The notes beneath the pieces were generated by a model. The model was not told where the DNA came from and searched no databases. It saw only the letters and a program-made list of their open reading frames with translations. From Nitrospirota bacterium (GTDB lineage: Bacteria > Nitrospirota > Thermodesulfovibrionia > Thermodesulfovibrionales > Dissulfurispiraceae): a DNA stretch of 9,898 nucleotides. Below, piece by piece: positions 1 through 6,365 of this stretch (positions within the stretch are counted from its first letter, which is position 1; the number at the start of each line of letters is the position of its first letter). Location: the NCBI GenBank assembly GCA_016212685.1, contig JACREW010000085.1:1-9898 (forward strand), in the 5' to 3' direction. A program made the position numbers and the translations under genes.

Positions 1-968
1 AGGATTTCATCATCGCCGGATTCGATACCAAAAGAAATATGCCAGCACCCTTTGGCTTTGATAAATCGTAGAAACTCATAATCAACATCATTTATTCTGC
101 TCATGCAAGTCCAATGGAAGTAAATCTTCTCTCGCTCCAATAGATCAAATATCTTATATAGCCTTTGCTTATTTATAAGAAAAGTATCATCAACGAAAAC
201 GATTTCTTTAACATTATACCGCTTGATAAGGAACTTTACCTCCGCAAATACATTTTCCGCCGACCTCTCCCTGTATTTTCGTCCAAAAACATTTCTGTCG
301 CAGAAAGTACACTGACTGGGGCATCCTCTCGAGGTGATCATATTCACAACCGGCAGCGCCTTATAATTTGACGGCGGCGGTGCATGAAGCATTATGTCTT
401 TTACAAGATCGTAGGCTGGGAAAGGCAGTATATCCAGATCCGAAATATATTCCCGTGGAGAAGTAACCCTAAGAGAACAGTCGTCATCCCTATATGCTAT
501 CCCTTTTACATTTTCAATTGATCCACCGTCGCACAACGTTTTTAGAAGCTCCAAAAGGGTTATTTCTCCCTCGCGTAAAACACCATAATCAAATTCGTAA
601 TAGCTCATAGCATGCGAAACGTTCGATGTTATGTGCGGACCTCCAAGTATAATTTTTATATGTTCGAAATGTTTCTTTATTGCCCGAGCAATTTCCAACG
701 CTCTATGGAATGCGACCGTTGTAGAACTTACCCCGACAAACTGCGGCGAAAAAGTTTCAATCCTCTTTATTATCTCGTCCTCCGTCAGATTTTCAACTTC
801 TGAATCAGTAACCCTGACGTCAACACCGTTCTCTCGAAGATAAGATGCAAGATAATATATGCCTAGAGGAATTTGTTGGCTACCAGCCTCTCCAATCACG
901 GATGAATATCGCTCCATGCGTGATATTGGTGGATATAGTAGAACGATTTTCATGTTTTCATTAATCAT
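1..968 (-). CDS. B12-binding-domain radical SAM protein (C-terminally truncated by window edge)
   Basis: The reading frame is open from an ATG at 968 to the window edge: 322 codons plus two bases, with the C-terminus missing. Residues about 5-150 look like a cobalamin-binding Rossmann domain: KIVLLYPP near the start, then PLGIYYLASYLRENG, VGVSSTT and ILGGPHIT. Residues about 205 onward begin a radical SAM core, with the CxxxCxxC 4Fe-4S motif at C216, C220 and C223 (GCPSQCTFC), followed by FVDDTF and FGIESGDDEI. This is the BchE-like architecture (class B methylases and relatives), whose members methylate or rearrange unactivated carbons. The substrate cannot be read from the sequence. The start is supported by AAGGA eight bases upstream; an in-frame ATG at 953 is a weaker alternative. 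The gene lies beyond a probable terminator, so it may be a separate transcription unit. Given its neighbours it might modify a sugar or lipid, but that is inference. Confidence 0.9.
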   Translation of the reverse strand, partial: MINENMKIVLLYPPISRMERYSSVIGEAGSQQIPLGIYYLASYLRENGVDVRVTDSEVENLTEDEIIKRIETFSPQFVGVSSTTVAFHRALEIARAIKKHFEHIKIILGGPHITSNVSHAMSYYEFDYGVLREGEITLLELLKTLCDGGSIENVKGIAYRDDDCSLRVTSPREYISDLDILPFPAYDLVKDIMLHAPPPSNYKALPVVNMITSRGCPSQCTFCDRNVFGRKYRERSAENVFAEVKFLIKRYNVKEIVFVDDTFLINKQRLYKIFDLLEREKIYFHWTCMSRINDVDYEFLRFIKAKGCWHISFGIESGDDEI

Positions 969-976
969 TATTGCTG

Positions 977-981
977 TCCTT
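977..981 (-). promoter_or_regulatory. Shine-Dalgarno site of the B12 radical SAM gene
   Basis: On the minus strand AAGGA lies eight bases before the ATG at 968. It favours that start over the in-frame ATG at 953. Confidence 0.6.
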
Positions 982-996
982 GTCTGAATTTTCTCA

Positions 997-1026
997 ATTC
1001 TACAAAAAACCGTCTGAAAAATACAA
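997..1026 (-). promoter_or_regulatory. Possible sigma70-type promoter for the B12 radical SAM gene
   Basis: On the minus strand a TTGTAT (-35-like, 1021-1026) and a TAGAAT (-10-like, 997-1002, one mismatch from TATAAT) are separated by 18 bases. They lie between the probable terminator and the gene start at 968. The -35 match is only four of six and the region is AT-rich, so a chance match is quite possible. Confidence 0.3.
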
Positions 1027-1039
1027 AGAAAGAATCATA

Positions 1040-1060
1040 TAAAAAGATGCGGCAGCATCT
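1040..1060 (-). terminator. Probable Rho-independent terminator after the deacetylase gene
   Basis: On the minus strand AGATGC, a four-base TGCC loop and GCATCT form a perfect six-pair stem followed directly by a run of five Ts (counting the last stem base). G-T and A-T pairs could extend the stem slightly. It lies 34 bases past the deacetylase stop and is the only such structure I see between genes in the window. The stem is short, so termination may be partial. The rest of the 125-base gap (969-1093) holds the possible promoter and ribosome binding site listed separately. Confidence 0.6.
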
Positions 1061-1093
1061 CGATCTCGTTAAGAACGGGAATAACTGGCACTG

Positions 1094-1870
1094 TCATTCC
1101 GTTTGCGGGTTTTTCTGTAGCCATCCGTACCAGTCCCACGCGCCGTTTATTTTCTGAAACAGTATTCTTTCAGAGTCTTCGGCAACTATCTCGGTCCTGC
1201 GCAACAAAAGGTTATCACAGTCTGCGCTATTGACACCAAATCGGCTACATGCACCTATCTCATATCCTGCCTCACGGGCAGTTTCCCATACCCGCCGGTT
1301 TACAGAACCATGTGGATACGAAATAGCGGTCACCGGCCTGCCGATAACATCTTCAAGATAACATCGGCTGCCGTGAAGCTCTTCCCAAAGTTCTTTATCG
1401 GAACACTGCGTAAGTCGCCTATGTGTAAGGCCATGCGAACCTACTCTAACGCCTTCGATCAAAGAAAGCGCCTTCAGTTCGGTCGGAGTTAAGTAAAAAG
1501 GAACATTGCCCTTAATAAAGTCGCCGGTAACAAAGACTGTAAATGGAATGCCGTATCCCGAAAGGATCGGGGCGGCAACATAAAGATTGTCCTTATAGCC
1601 ATCGTCAAAGGTCACGGCAATACTACACGATTTATCGTCGCCGAGCGCACCTTCCATGCTGTTGATTTGGATGTCCTCCATTCCCTTAAGCAAGGCCATG
1701 TGACGATCAAAGGACGCTGAGTTTATGCTTATGCCATACGTATCGTGGGGAAGTTCGGTCCCGACTGAGTGATATAGTAATATGCGAAGGCCCTTCTGGT
1801 GTGCGGATATTCCTTTAACAAGAGAAACCGCCTCTGCTACTCCCTTAGCGACCTGCCTTTTGAGCCTCAA
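1094..1870 (-). CDS. NodB-type polysaccharide deacetylase
   Basis: This is a carbohydrate esterase family 4 (NodB homology) protein, expected to remove N- or O-acetyl groups from a polysaccharide or sugar intermediate using a divalent metal. From the proposed start it is 258 residues. Visible motifs are RILLYHSVG near residue 29, motif 1 TFDDG at 87-91 (catalytic and metal-binding aspartates), motif 2 SHGLTH at 145-150 (metal-binding H-x3-H) and motif 3 YPHG at 185-188. There is no clear signal peptide. The start is uncertain. A GTG at 1942 keeps the frame open but would overlap the upstream gene by 76 bases and add a tail that does not resemble the family. A TTG at 1870 overlaps the upstream TGA by four bases and has an AAAAGGGG purine run six bases before it, so I prefer it. 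It is the last gene before the probable terminator, coupled to the FemAB-like gene. Confidence 0.9.
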   Translation of the reverse strand: MRLKRQVAKGVAEAVSLVKGISAHQKGLRILLYHSVGTELPHDTYGISINSASFDRHMALLKGMEDIQINSMEGALGDDKSCSIAVTFDDGYKDNLYVAAPILSGYGIPFTVFVTGDFIKGNVPFYLTPTELKALSLIEGVRVGSHGLTHRRLTQCSDKELWEELHGSRCYLEDVIGRPVTAISYPHGSVNRRVWETAREAGYEIGACSRFGVNSADCDNLLLRRTEIVAEDSERILFQKINGAWDWYGWLQKNPQTE

Positions 1871-2862
1871 AAAGTGCCCCTTTTCCCGTATACAGCCCAG
1901 TTGACAAGCGGCCTTAGCAGGCGCGGCATAGCCCAATCCCACTCACCCAAATATTCTTGTGATACAGCCCCTGTTCCCTTCTTAAAGTTATAGACTCCCG
2001 GGTTCCTGATAGGGTCAACGCCTCCCATGTCATAATATAAAATTCCCGCATCGCGGCAATATTGCATAAGGCGATCAAACAGGGCATAAGACGCATAAGA
2101 CCTTCTCCCTTCAGCAGTCACGGCGGCAAGCAAGTCCCAACCTTTATTGCCGATTATCGCGCAGCCCCTGAAGCCGAGCAACTCGCCGCCGGCGTTATCG
2201 CATCTATAAAGCGTAATTTTATCGCTCATGGTTTCGAAAAGTCCAATCAGTTCCTCCCGGGAATACTGCCTGCCGATTTTTTTCAGCCCTTCCATTTGTT
2301 CATATACCGATAGCATAGAATCTATATCCGGCCGTTCCCATAGGCGGACCGAAAGGTCATGCTTCTCGGACCTTCGCAGGTTATGTCGCCAGTTCTTTGT
2401 AGCCTTAGGATGACTTTTGTCTGGAAATAAATTGTAGAGCATACTCAATCCGCTGTTAATGCTGCACCGCGCTTTTGCCATATTGCTTTTCCTAAGCGTA
2501 TCCTCATCAGGAAGGTTGTTTTTCCTGTTTAGGTAAAATCTGCAAAAAAGTCTTTTTAACCCTGTGCTTTTCTTTGCAAATTTAAAGAATCCTTCGCATA
2601 TCGCTGAAAGATCTCCTGCCGGTCCTCCGGGAACCCATATCAGACCGAGGTTTAATGGAAATATACGCAACAACCCTTGAACCATTGCAATTATTTCATC
2701 ATTTTCATCAATGGCAATCCATCTCTTTGGTGACCATCCCGAATTCCGCTTGTATTCTCCCCACATAAATGTCTGGAATAAGGTATAGTCGGGAAATCTT
2801 AAAAGGCTCTTGTCCCATACTGCTTTTGCATTACCATCGTCTAACAGTTTCCAATTTACCAC
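1867..2862 (-). CDS. FemAB-like acyl/aminoacyl transferase (second copy in locus)
   Basis: A 331-residue member of the FemAB/FemX-like group (double GNAT fold; peptidoglycan-bridge-type aminoacyl transferases and their polysaccharide-locus relatives). Supporting signatures are FQTFMWGEYKR near residues 29-39, LIWVPGGPAG at 74-83, NWRHNLRRSEK at 157-167, and the C-terminal pair YYDMGGVDP (276-284) and YNFKKGTG (291-298), a strong family hallmark. Classical members use aminoacyl-tRNA, while polysaccharide-locus members may transfer other acyl groups; the donor and acceptor here are unknown. The start is GTG at 2862, overlapping the TAA of the DegT gene by seven bases. The upstream Shine-Dalgarno is weak, so translation is probably coupled. 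No signal peptide or membrane segment is evident, so it is probably cytoplasmic. It sits between an aminotransferase-like gene and a deacetylase, which fits a role in N-acylating an amino sugar (inference). Confidence 0.88.
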   Translation of the reverse strand: MVNWKLLDDGNAKAVWDKSLLRFPDYTLFQTFMWGEYKRNSGWSPKRWIAIDENDEIIAMVQGLLRIFPLNLGLIWVPGGPAGDLSAICEGFFKFAKKSTGLKRLFCRFYLNRKNNLPDEDTLRKSNMAKARCSINSGLSMLYNLFPDKSHPKATKNWRHNLRRSEKHDLSVRLWERPDIDSMLSVYEQMEGLKKIGRQYSREELIGLFETMSDKITLYRCDNAGGELLGFRGCAIIGNKGWDLLAAVTAEGRRSYASYALFDRLMQYCRDAGILYYDMGGVDPIRNPGVYNFKKGTGAVSQEYLGEWDWAMPRLLRPLVNWAVYGKRGTF

Positions 2863-3854
2863 AAGAAATTCGCAAACCAGACCGTTTTATAATATTCCGG
2901 AGCATAGGGCTTTATTGCATCGGGCAATTCCGGCCATCGAAAGCATTCAAATCCGTATTTTCTCAACAATACCCTTATTGACCGAATTTCGGACTCTGCG
3001 GCATAAAAGGGATACCCATAGGGGACTACGTTTTGCTGCAGTGCTTCAAAAACAGGTTGCAGAATCGAGCCGCGAAGAAGACCATCAACTTTAGTGTATA
3101 ATTCGCGCCGTCGTTGCACCTCATTTTCAACATCAACAGACGAAAAATAAAAAAACATGTCTCTGCACGGATTCGGCGGTCCGGGAAAATTAAATTCTGC
3201 ATCAGGAGATGATGACGCTATCTCTTTGCCTGATTTTATCTTTCTCGCAAACCGCACTATAGAAGTCATGACGTTTAAAGGCAGCACACCAACGAAGGGA
3301 GCAATATTTTTAAAAAACTTTTTTATTTTGAATGAGAGGGGTGCTGCTGCAGAATTAAATTCCAATTGCGGCATAAGTTTATCAACATTTTTTGTATTAT
3401 TCAGTATAAGCGCAGCTCCATCGGGCATAAAAATAGTTTTCCGCAGGCTGAAAATGCCGATGTCTCCTCTTGTTCCAAGCAAACATCCGTCTTCATCACG
3501 GCTAAACAGCCCATGTGCATTGTCCTCGATAAGTATAGCTCCGGTACGCCTGCAATAATCCTGAAACGGCTTAAAATCTTGTGGGAATCCGAAATAATTA
3601 ACAGCTATTATCGCCTTCGCAGCAGGCAGCTTATCGGCCTCAAAGTCCAGTGCCAGTTTTTTGTTAACCCCATAATATACAGGCAAAGCGCCCAGAGAAT
3701 TGACGGATGACAACAAATCCCGGCAGATGAATTCAGGAAGCAAGACCTTATCTCCGCTCCCAACACCAATAATTTTTAAGGCTTCGGCTAATGCGTGGCG
3801 ACCATAGCTAAAATGCCTCACATCGGAACTTAGCATCAAAGACTCAAGCTTCAC
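2856..3854 (-). CDS. DegT/DnrJ/EryC1-type PLP-dependent enzyme (short variant)
   Basis: A 332-residue fold-type I PLP protein of the sugar aminotransferase group. The N-terminal YGRHALAEAL, the VLLPEFIC segment (residues 38-44), AVNYFGFPQDF (84-94), IEDNAHG (109-115, with D111 expected to bind the PLP ring nitrogen) and FSLRKTIFMPDGAAL (135-149, with K139 the likely Schiff-base lysine) follow the family order. The family typically makes 3- or 4-amino sugars from ketosugar nucleotides with glutamate as amino donor. Two features are unusual. The protein is shorter than the roughly 360-400 residues common in the family. The lysine motif is SLRK with fewer residues between Ser and Lys than the common SF-x3-K pattern, and histidine replaces the usual glutamine after the aspartate. 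The start is GTG at 3854, overlapping the glycosyltransferase TGA by four bases, with GGGAAG just upstream. Whether it is an aminotransferase acting on a sugar nucleotide is inferred from the family. Confidence 0.88.
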   Translation of the reverse strand: MKLESLMLSSDVRHFSYGRHALAEALKIIGVGSGDKVLLPEFICRDLLSSVNSLGALPVYYGVNKKLALDFEADKLPAAKAIIAVNYFGFPQDFKPFQDYCRRTGAILIEDNAHGLFSRDEDGCLLGTRGDIGIFSLRKTIFMPDGAALILNNTKNVDKLMPQLEFNSAAAPLSFKIKKFFKNIAPFVGVLPLNVMTSIVRFARKIKSGKEIASSSPDAEFNFPGPPNPCRDMFFYFSSVDVENEVQRRRELYTKVDGLLRGSILQPVFEALQQNVVPYGYPFYAAESEIRSIRVLLRKYGFECFRWPELPDAIKPYAPEYYKTVWFANFLW

Positions 3855-4786
3855 GCATGTCTTCCCATCAACCGCAATAATGTTACATAATAGCGGTATG
3901 GCAATACAGATAACAGATAAACGGCAAGAAGTTTGGGTTTGTCTGGAATGTGTGGACGAATTATCTCCCGAACATTAGCTGTACGGCCTTCCTTCCACTC
4001 TCCGAGGGCCTCATAATAAGCTGCGATTGCCTTCACTCTCCGGATCTCATGGTAATATTCCGAATCAAAGTCAGTAAAAAGATTCCGATATTTGACAAGT
4101 ATCATTTTCCATTCATGTCCAAAGATTTCGGGTTTTTTCCATGTCCCGCTTTCTGCGTGCATTCTCCATTTGGCAAGCGGTTCATCGACATAAGCCGCTT
4201 CCCATCCGAACGCGATTCTTAAAAAAAGATCGGCATCGCCAACATGATGAAATCGTTCATCAAACAGCTCTGAGAGTTGATCAAGACAGGCGCGTCGTAT
4301 TACGACAGTCTCCAAAGAGAGAAAATATCCCCCAAGCAACTGACGGAAAATCATTCCCGCTGGAGGTTTTTCTTTATAAAGGATTTTATCTGCCTTCGTT
4401 TTTTGGTTTAAGAAAAAAGTATTGGAAAATACAATGCCCACTTTCTCATTTGAAAATAAGCCTATTTGCTTCTCCAGTTTGGTTGGGAGCCATAAATCGT
4501 CGCAATCGAGAAATGCTATAAATTCTCCCTGAGCTTGTCTAAGAGCGTAGTTTCGTGCAGCGTAGAGGGGAACTGTTTCATCACCTCTGAAATATCTCAG
4601 CCTCTCATCATAACGTTTTGCCATTTCAGCACTGCTGTCTGTTGATGCGTTATCCCAGAATATAATTTCCCAATCCTTATATGTTTGAGCATATACGCAA
4701 TCTATTGCCTCAATCAGATATTTCGAGCAATTAAGGCAATTCATTATAACGCTGACCTTTGGACGATTGTCGGTCGTATCAACCAT
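3851..4786 (-). CDS. Family 2 glycosyltransferase
   Basis: A 311-residue GT-A-fold, GT2-type enzyme that transfers a sugar from a nucleotide donor to the growing repeat unit, acting at the cytoplasmic side of the membrane. The N-terminus shows PKVSVIMNCLN (about residues 9-19), then YAQTYKDWEIIFWDNASTD, a classical GT2 opening. FIAFLDCDDLW holds the DxD-type metal and nucleotide-binding motif (DCDD, about 97-100). VGDADLFLRIAFGW further on matches the acceptor/catalytic-base region of the family. No multi-spanning membrane domain is visible, although the C-terminal stretch LLAVYLLSVLPYRYYVTLLRL is hydrophobic and may lie against the membrane. The ATG start overlaps the cupin gene by eight bases, with TGGGG eight bases before it. 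Donor and acceptor cannot be told from the sequence; its position inside a CDP-sugar gene set makes that sugar a candidate donor. Confidence 0.93.
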   Translation of the reverse strand: MVDTTDNRPKVSVIMNCLNCSKYLIEAIDCVYAQTYKDWEIIFWDNASTDSSAEMAKRYDERLRYFRGDETVPLYAARNYALRQAQGEFIAFLDCDDLWLPTKLEKQIGLFSNEKVGIVFSNTFFLNQKTKADKILYKEKPPAGMIFRQLLGGYFLSLETVVIRRACLDQLSELFDERFHHVGDADLFLRIAFGWEAAYVDEPLAKWRMHAESGTWKKPEIFGHEWKMILVKYRNLFTDFDSEYYHEIRRVKAIAAYYEALGEWKEGRTANVREIIRPHIPDKPKLLAVYLLSVLPYRYYVTLLRLMGRHA

Positions 4787-5228
4787 GTTTTAAACCCCAG
4801 TCGTACGGGATTTTTTCGTCGAACGGATATAAACGCTCGATCTCGCCAGGATCATGCGGCAGCGTTGCACAGTTAGCTATGATGGCAGTCGTTTCCGATA
4901 CGCATTTTGTACCGTTCCATACAAGGGGAGGTATTGTTATCAATTTGTAATCTTCAGGGCCGGTAAAAATCTCCATCAACTCCCCATTCGTCGGAGAATC
5001 TTCTCTATTGTCATAAAGGACAAGTTTTATTTTACCTATAGGCACTGCATAATTAAGCGTCATTCGTTTGTGTATATGCCATCCCTTGATTACTCCGGGA
5101 TGTATAAATGAGAAGTATATCTCGCCAAACCGCTCGAAGTGTGGAGCATCGGCCCGCAACATATGCATTATTTTACCTCGTTCATCGAGTATCTGCCTTA
5201 AAGGCGTTATCTTCACCCCATGAATCAT
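4779..5228 (-). CDS. Cupin sugar-nucleotide epimerase/ketoisomerase-like protein
   Basis: A 149-residue single-domain cupin related to dTDP-4-dehydrorhamnose 3,5-epimerase (RmlC) and to the FdtA/QdtA 3,4-ketoisomerases. GWHIHKR at 49-55 carries the histidine (H51) matching the RmlC catalytic base and also fits the ketoisomerase G-x-H-x-H-K pattern. GKIKLVLYDNREDSPTNGE (65-83) is typical of RmlC. IPPLVW (99-104) has the tryptophan of ketoisomerases where RmlC has its PPGFAHGF segment. By eye, the position of the RmlC catalytic tyrosine is occupied by alanine (A118), so standard 3,5-epimerisation is doubtful. Start choice: the frame is open upstream to a GTG at 5246, but the ATG at 5228 has AGGAGG five bases before it and overlaps the radical SAM stop as ATGA, so 5228 is preferred. 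It follows the radical SAM gene directly and likely acts on the same sugar nucleotide. The exact reaction is unknown. Confidence 0.85.
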   Translation of the reverse strand: MIHGVKITPLRQILDERGKIMHMLRADAPHFERFGEIYFSFIHPGVIKGWHIHKRMTLNYAVPIGKIKLVLYDNREDSPTNGELMEIFTGPEDYKLITIPPLVWNGTKCVSETTAIIANCATLPHDPGEIERLYPFDEKIPYDWGLKHG

Positions 5229-6343
5229 TGATGCCTCCTTTCCCACTGGGGAGCAAATTCTTCATCGATTTGAAGGAATGAGGTCTTCCTATTCCAATTT
5301 GCATGGGAAGACTGATAACAACGCTTACATTCATCCCACATCTTTTTCTGTTCATTAACAACGGAACGGAAATGCATCATTTCCTCTGAATTCCACGCCT
5401 CCATTAGTGTCCGGTATTTTGAAATATGGAACATATTGCGTGATATAGACTGGCAAGGCCTTATATTGCCGTCGGAGCCGATAAAAAAATCTCGCCAGCC
5501 TACAAAACAGTCCTTGTGGAATTTAGTGCCTGCAATGTCTTCTCCCTGTATGTGGGGCAGCTTAACTTTAATTCCTCGCGCCCTGCCCCATTCAACCGCT
5601 TCTGCAAAGACTTCTTTTACCTCATCCGCTTTATTCCAGAGCACTTCCTCCTCAAGTTTTTCGCTAAATGTCGTAAGATAAACAGCCTTAACTTCTTCTA
5701 TTCCTATTTCATGTGCAAGATTTACCATATCGGGCAACTCATGCAGATTCTGTTTCATCAGGGTTAAAGCAAAATTGACATATGGATAACTCACGTTTCT
5801 GACACGCCTCTGTTGTACAATATCCTTGAGATCGGCAACTATCCGATCGAAATCCGATCCCAATCTAATTCTATTGTTGGTTTCTGCTGTAGCACCGTCA
5901 AGGCTAATTGCCATTATATCGACCTTAAAATCGAATAAATAATCACTAATTTTTCTCAGTGTTGACCCGTTGGTTAAAAAATACTTGTGCACCGGATACT
6001 TATCAAGGAACTCTACAATCTTTCCAAATTCCGGATGAATTGTCGGCTCTCCCCATCCGAACAGAGTAACCTCTTCGACATATTCAAGAACATCAGCTAT
6101 ATTATTATATAGATACGACATATCTAAAAATCTATTATTGAAAACGCTTTCATTCCTTCCACACATTATACATTTTAAGTTGCAGGCGTTTGTTAATTCG
6201 AGGACCAGTCTACGAGGGTATGATCCCAATTTTACTCTCTTTTCCTCTATCTCTTTAAGATTCAGCGCTTTATTTTGTTTTTGTTTTTCAGTATATCCGT
6301 CATACAGAAATAACTCCTTGGTCTTTGCTCTTAAAATATCCAT
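5225..6343 (-). CDS. Radical SAM protein with SPASM-like C-terminal domain
   Basis: A 372-residue radical SAM enzyme. The CxxxCxxC cluster motif is at C54, C58 and C61 within LELTNACNLKCIMC. It is followed by TLFGWGEPTIHP (93-104), which supplies the SAM-binding GGE-type element as GWGEP, and by ISLDGATAETN (146-156). The C-terminal part holds four further cysteines: C279, C297 (SDGNIRPC), C339 and C342 (CKRC). Their spacing, with LMEAWNSEEM between them, looks like a SPASM or twitch domain binding one auxiliary 4Fe-4S cluster. Such enzymes include peptide-modifying and sugar-modifying (dehydrogenase, epimerase, deaminase) members. The ATG at 6343 has AGGAGG seven bases upstream, and the gap to rfbF is 22 bases. 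The gene lies between rfbF and an RmlC-like cupin, where a sugar-nucleotide dehydratase would normally be expected, so action on a CDP-sugar is a reasonable but unproven idea. Confidence 0.92.
   Translation of the reverse strand: MDILRAKTKELFLYDGYTEKQKQNKALNLKEIEEKRVKLGSYPRRLVLELTNACNLKCIMCGRNESVFNNRFLDMSYLYNNIADVLEYVEEVTLFGWGEPTIHPEFGKIVEFLDKYPVHKYFLTNGSTLRKISDYLFDFKVDIMAISLDGATAETNNRIRLGSDFDRIVADLKDIVQQRRVRNVSYPYVNFALTLMKQNLHELPDMVNLAHEIGIEEVKAVYLTTFSEKLEEEVLWNKADEVKEVFAEAVEWGRARGIKVKLPHIQGEDIAGTKFHKDCFVGWRDFFIGSDGNIRPCQSISRNMFHISKYRTLMEAWNSEEMMHFRSVVNEQKKMWDECKRCYQSSHANWNRKTSFLQIDEEFAPQWERRHQ
5234..5239 (-). promoter_or_regulatory. Shine-Dalgarno site deciding the cupin start
   Basis: A perfect AGGAGG on the minus strand lies five bases before the ATG at 5228 and within the 3' end of the radical SAM gene. 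It rules against the upstream in-frame GTG at 5246, which would place this site inside the coding region. Confidence 0.75.
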
Positions 6344-6365
6344 CCAACAGCCTCCTCAGTATCCT

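Noticed and set aside
1914..2096. Minus-strand open frame of 60 codons inside the second FemAB-like gene
   Set aside because: It overlaps the conserved C-terminal hallmarks of that gene in another frame and has no family features.
3157..3558. Plus-strand open frame of 133 codons
   Set aside because: It lies entirely opposite the DegT-like gene, shows no recognisable domain, and has no ribosome site or gap to sit in.
4141..4521. Plus-strand open frame of 126 codons
   Set aside because: It is antisense to the GT2 gene, which has clear motifs throughout.
5229..5246. GTG start at 5246 for the cupin
   Set aside because: The ATG at 5228 has a perfect AGGAGG at five bases and an ATGA overlap; the longer form would encode that ribosome site.
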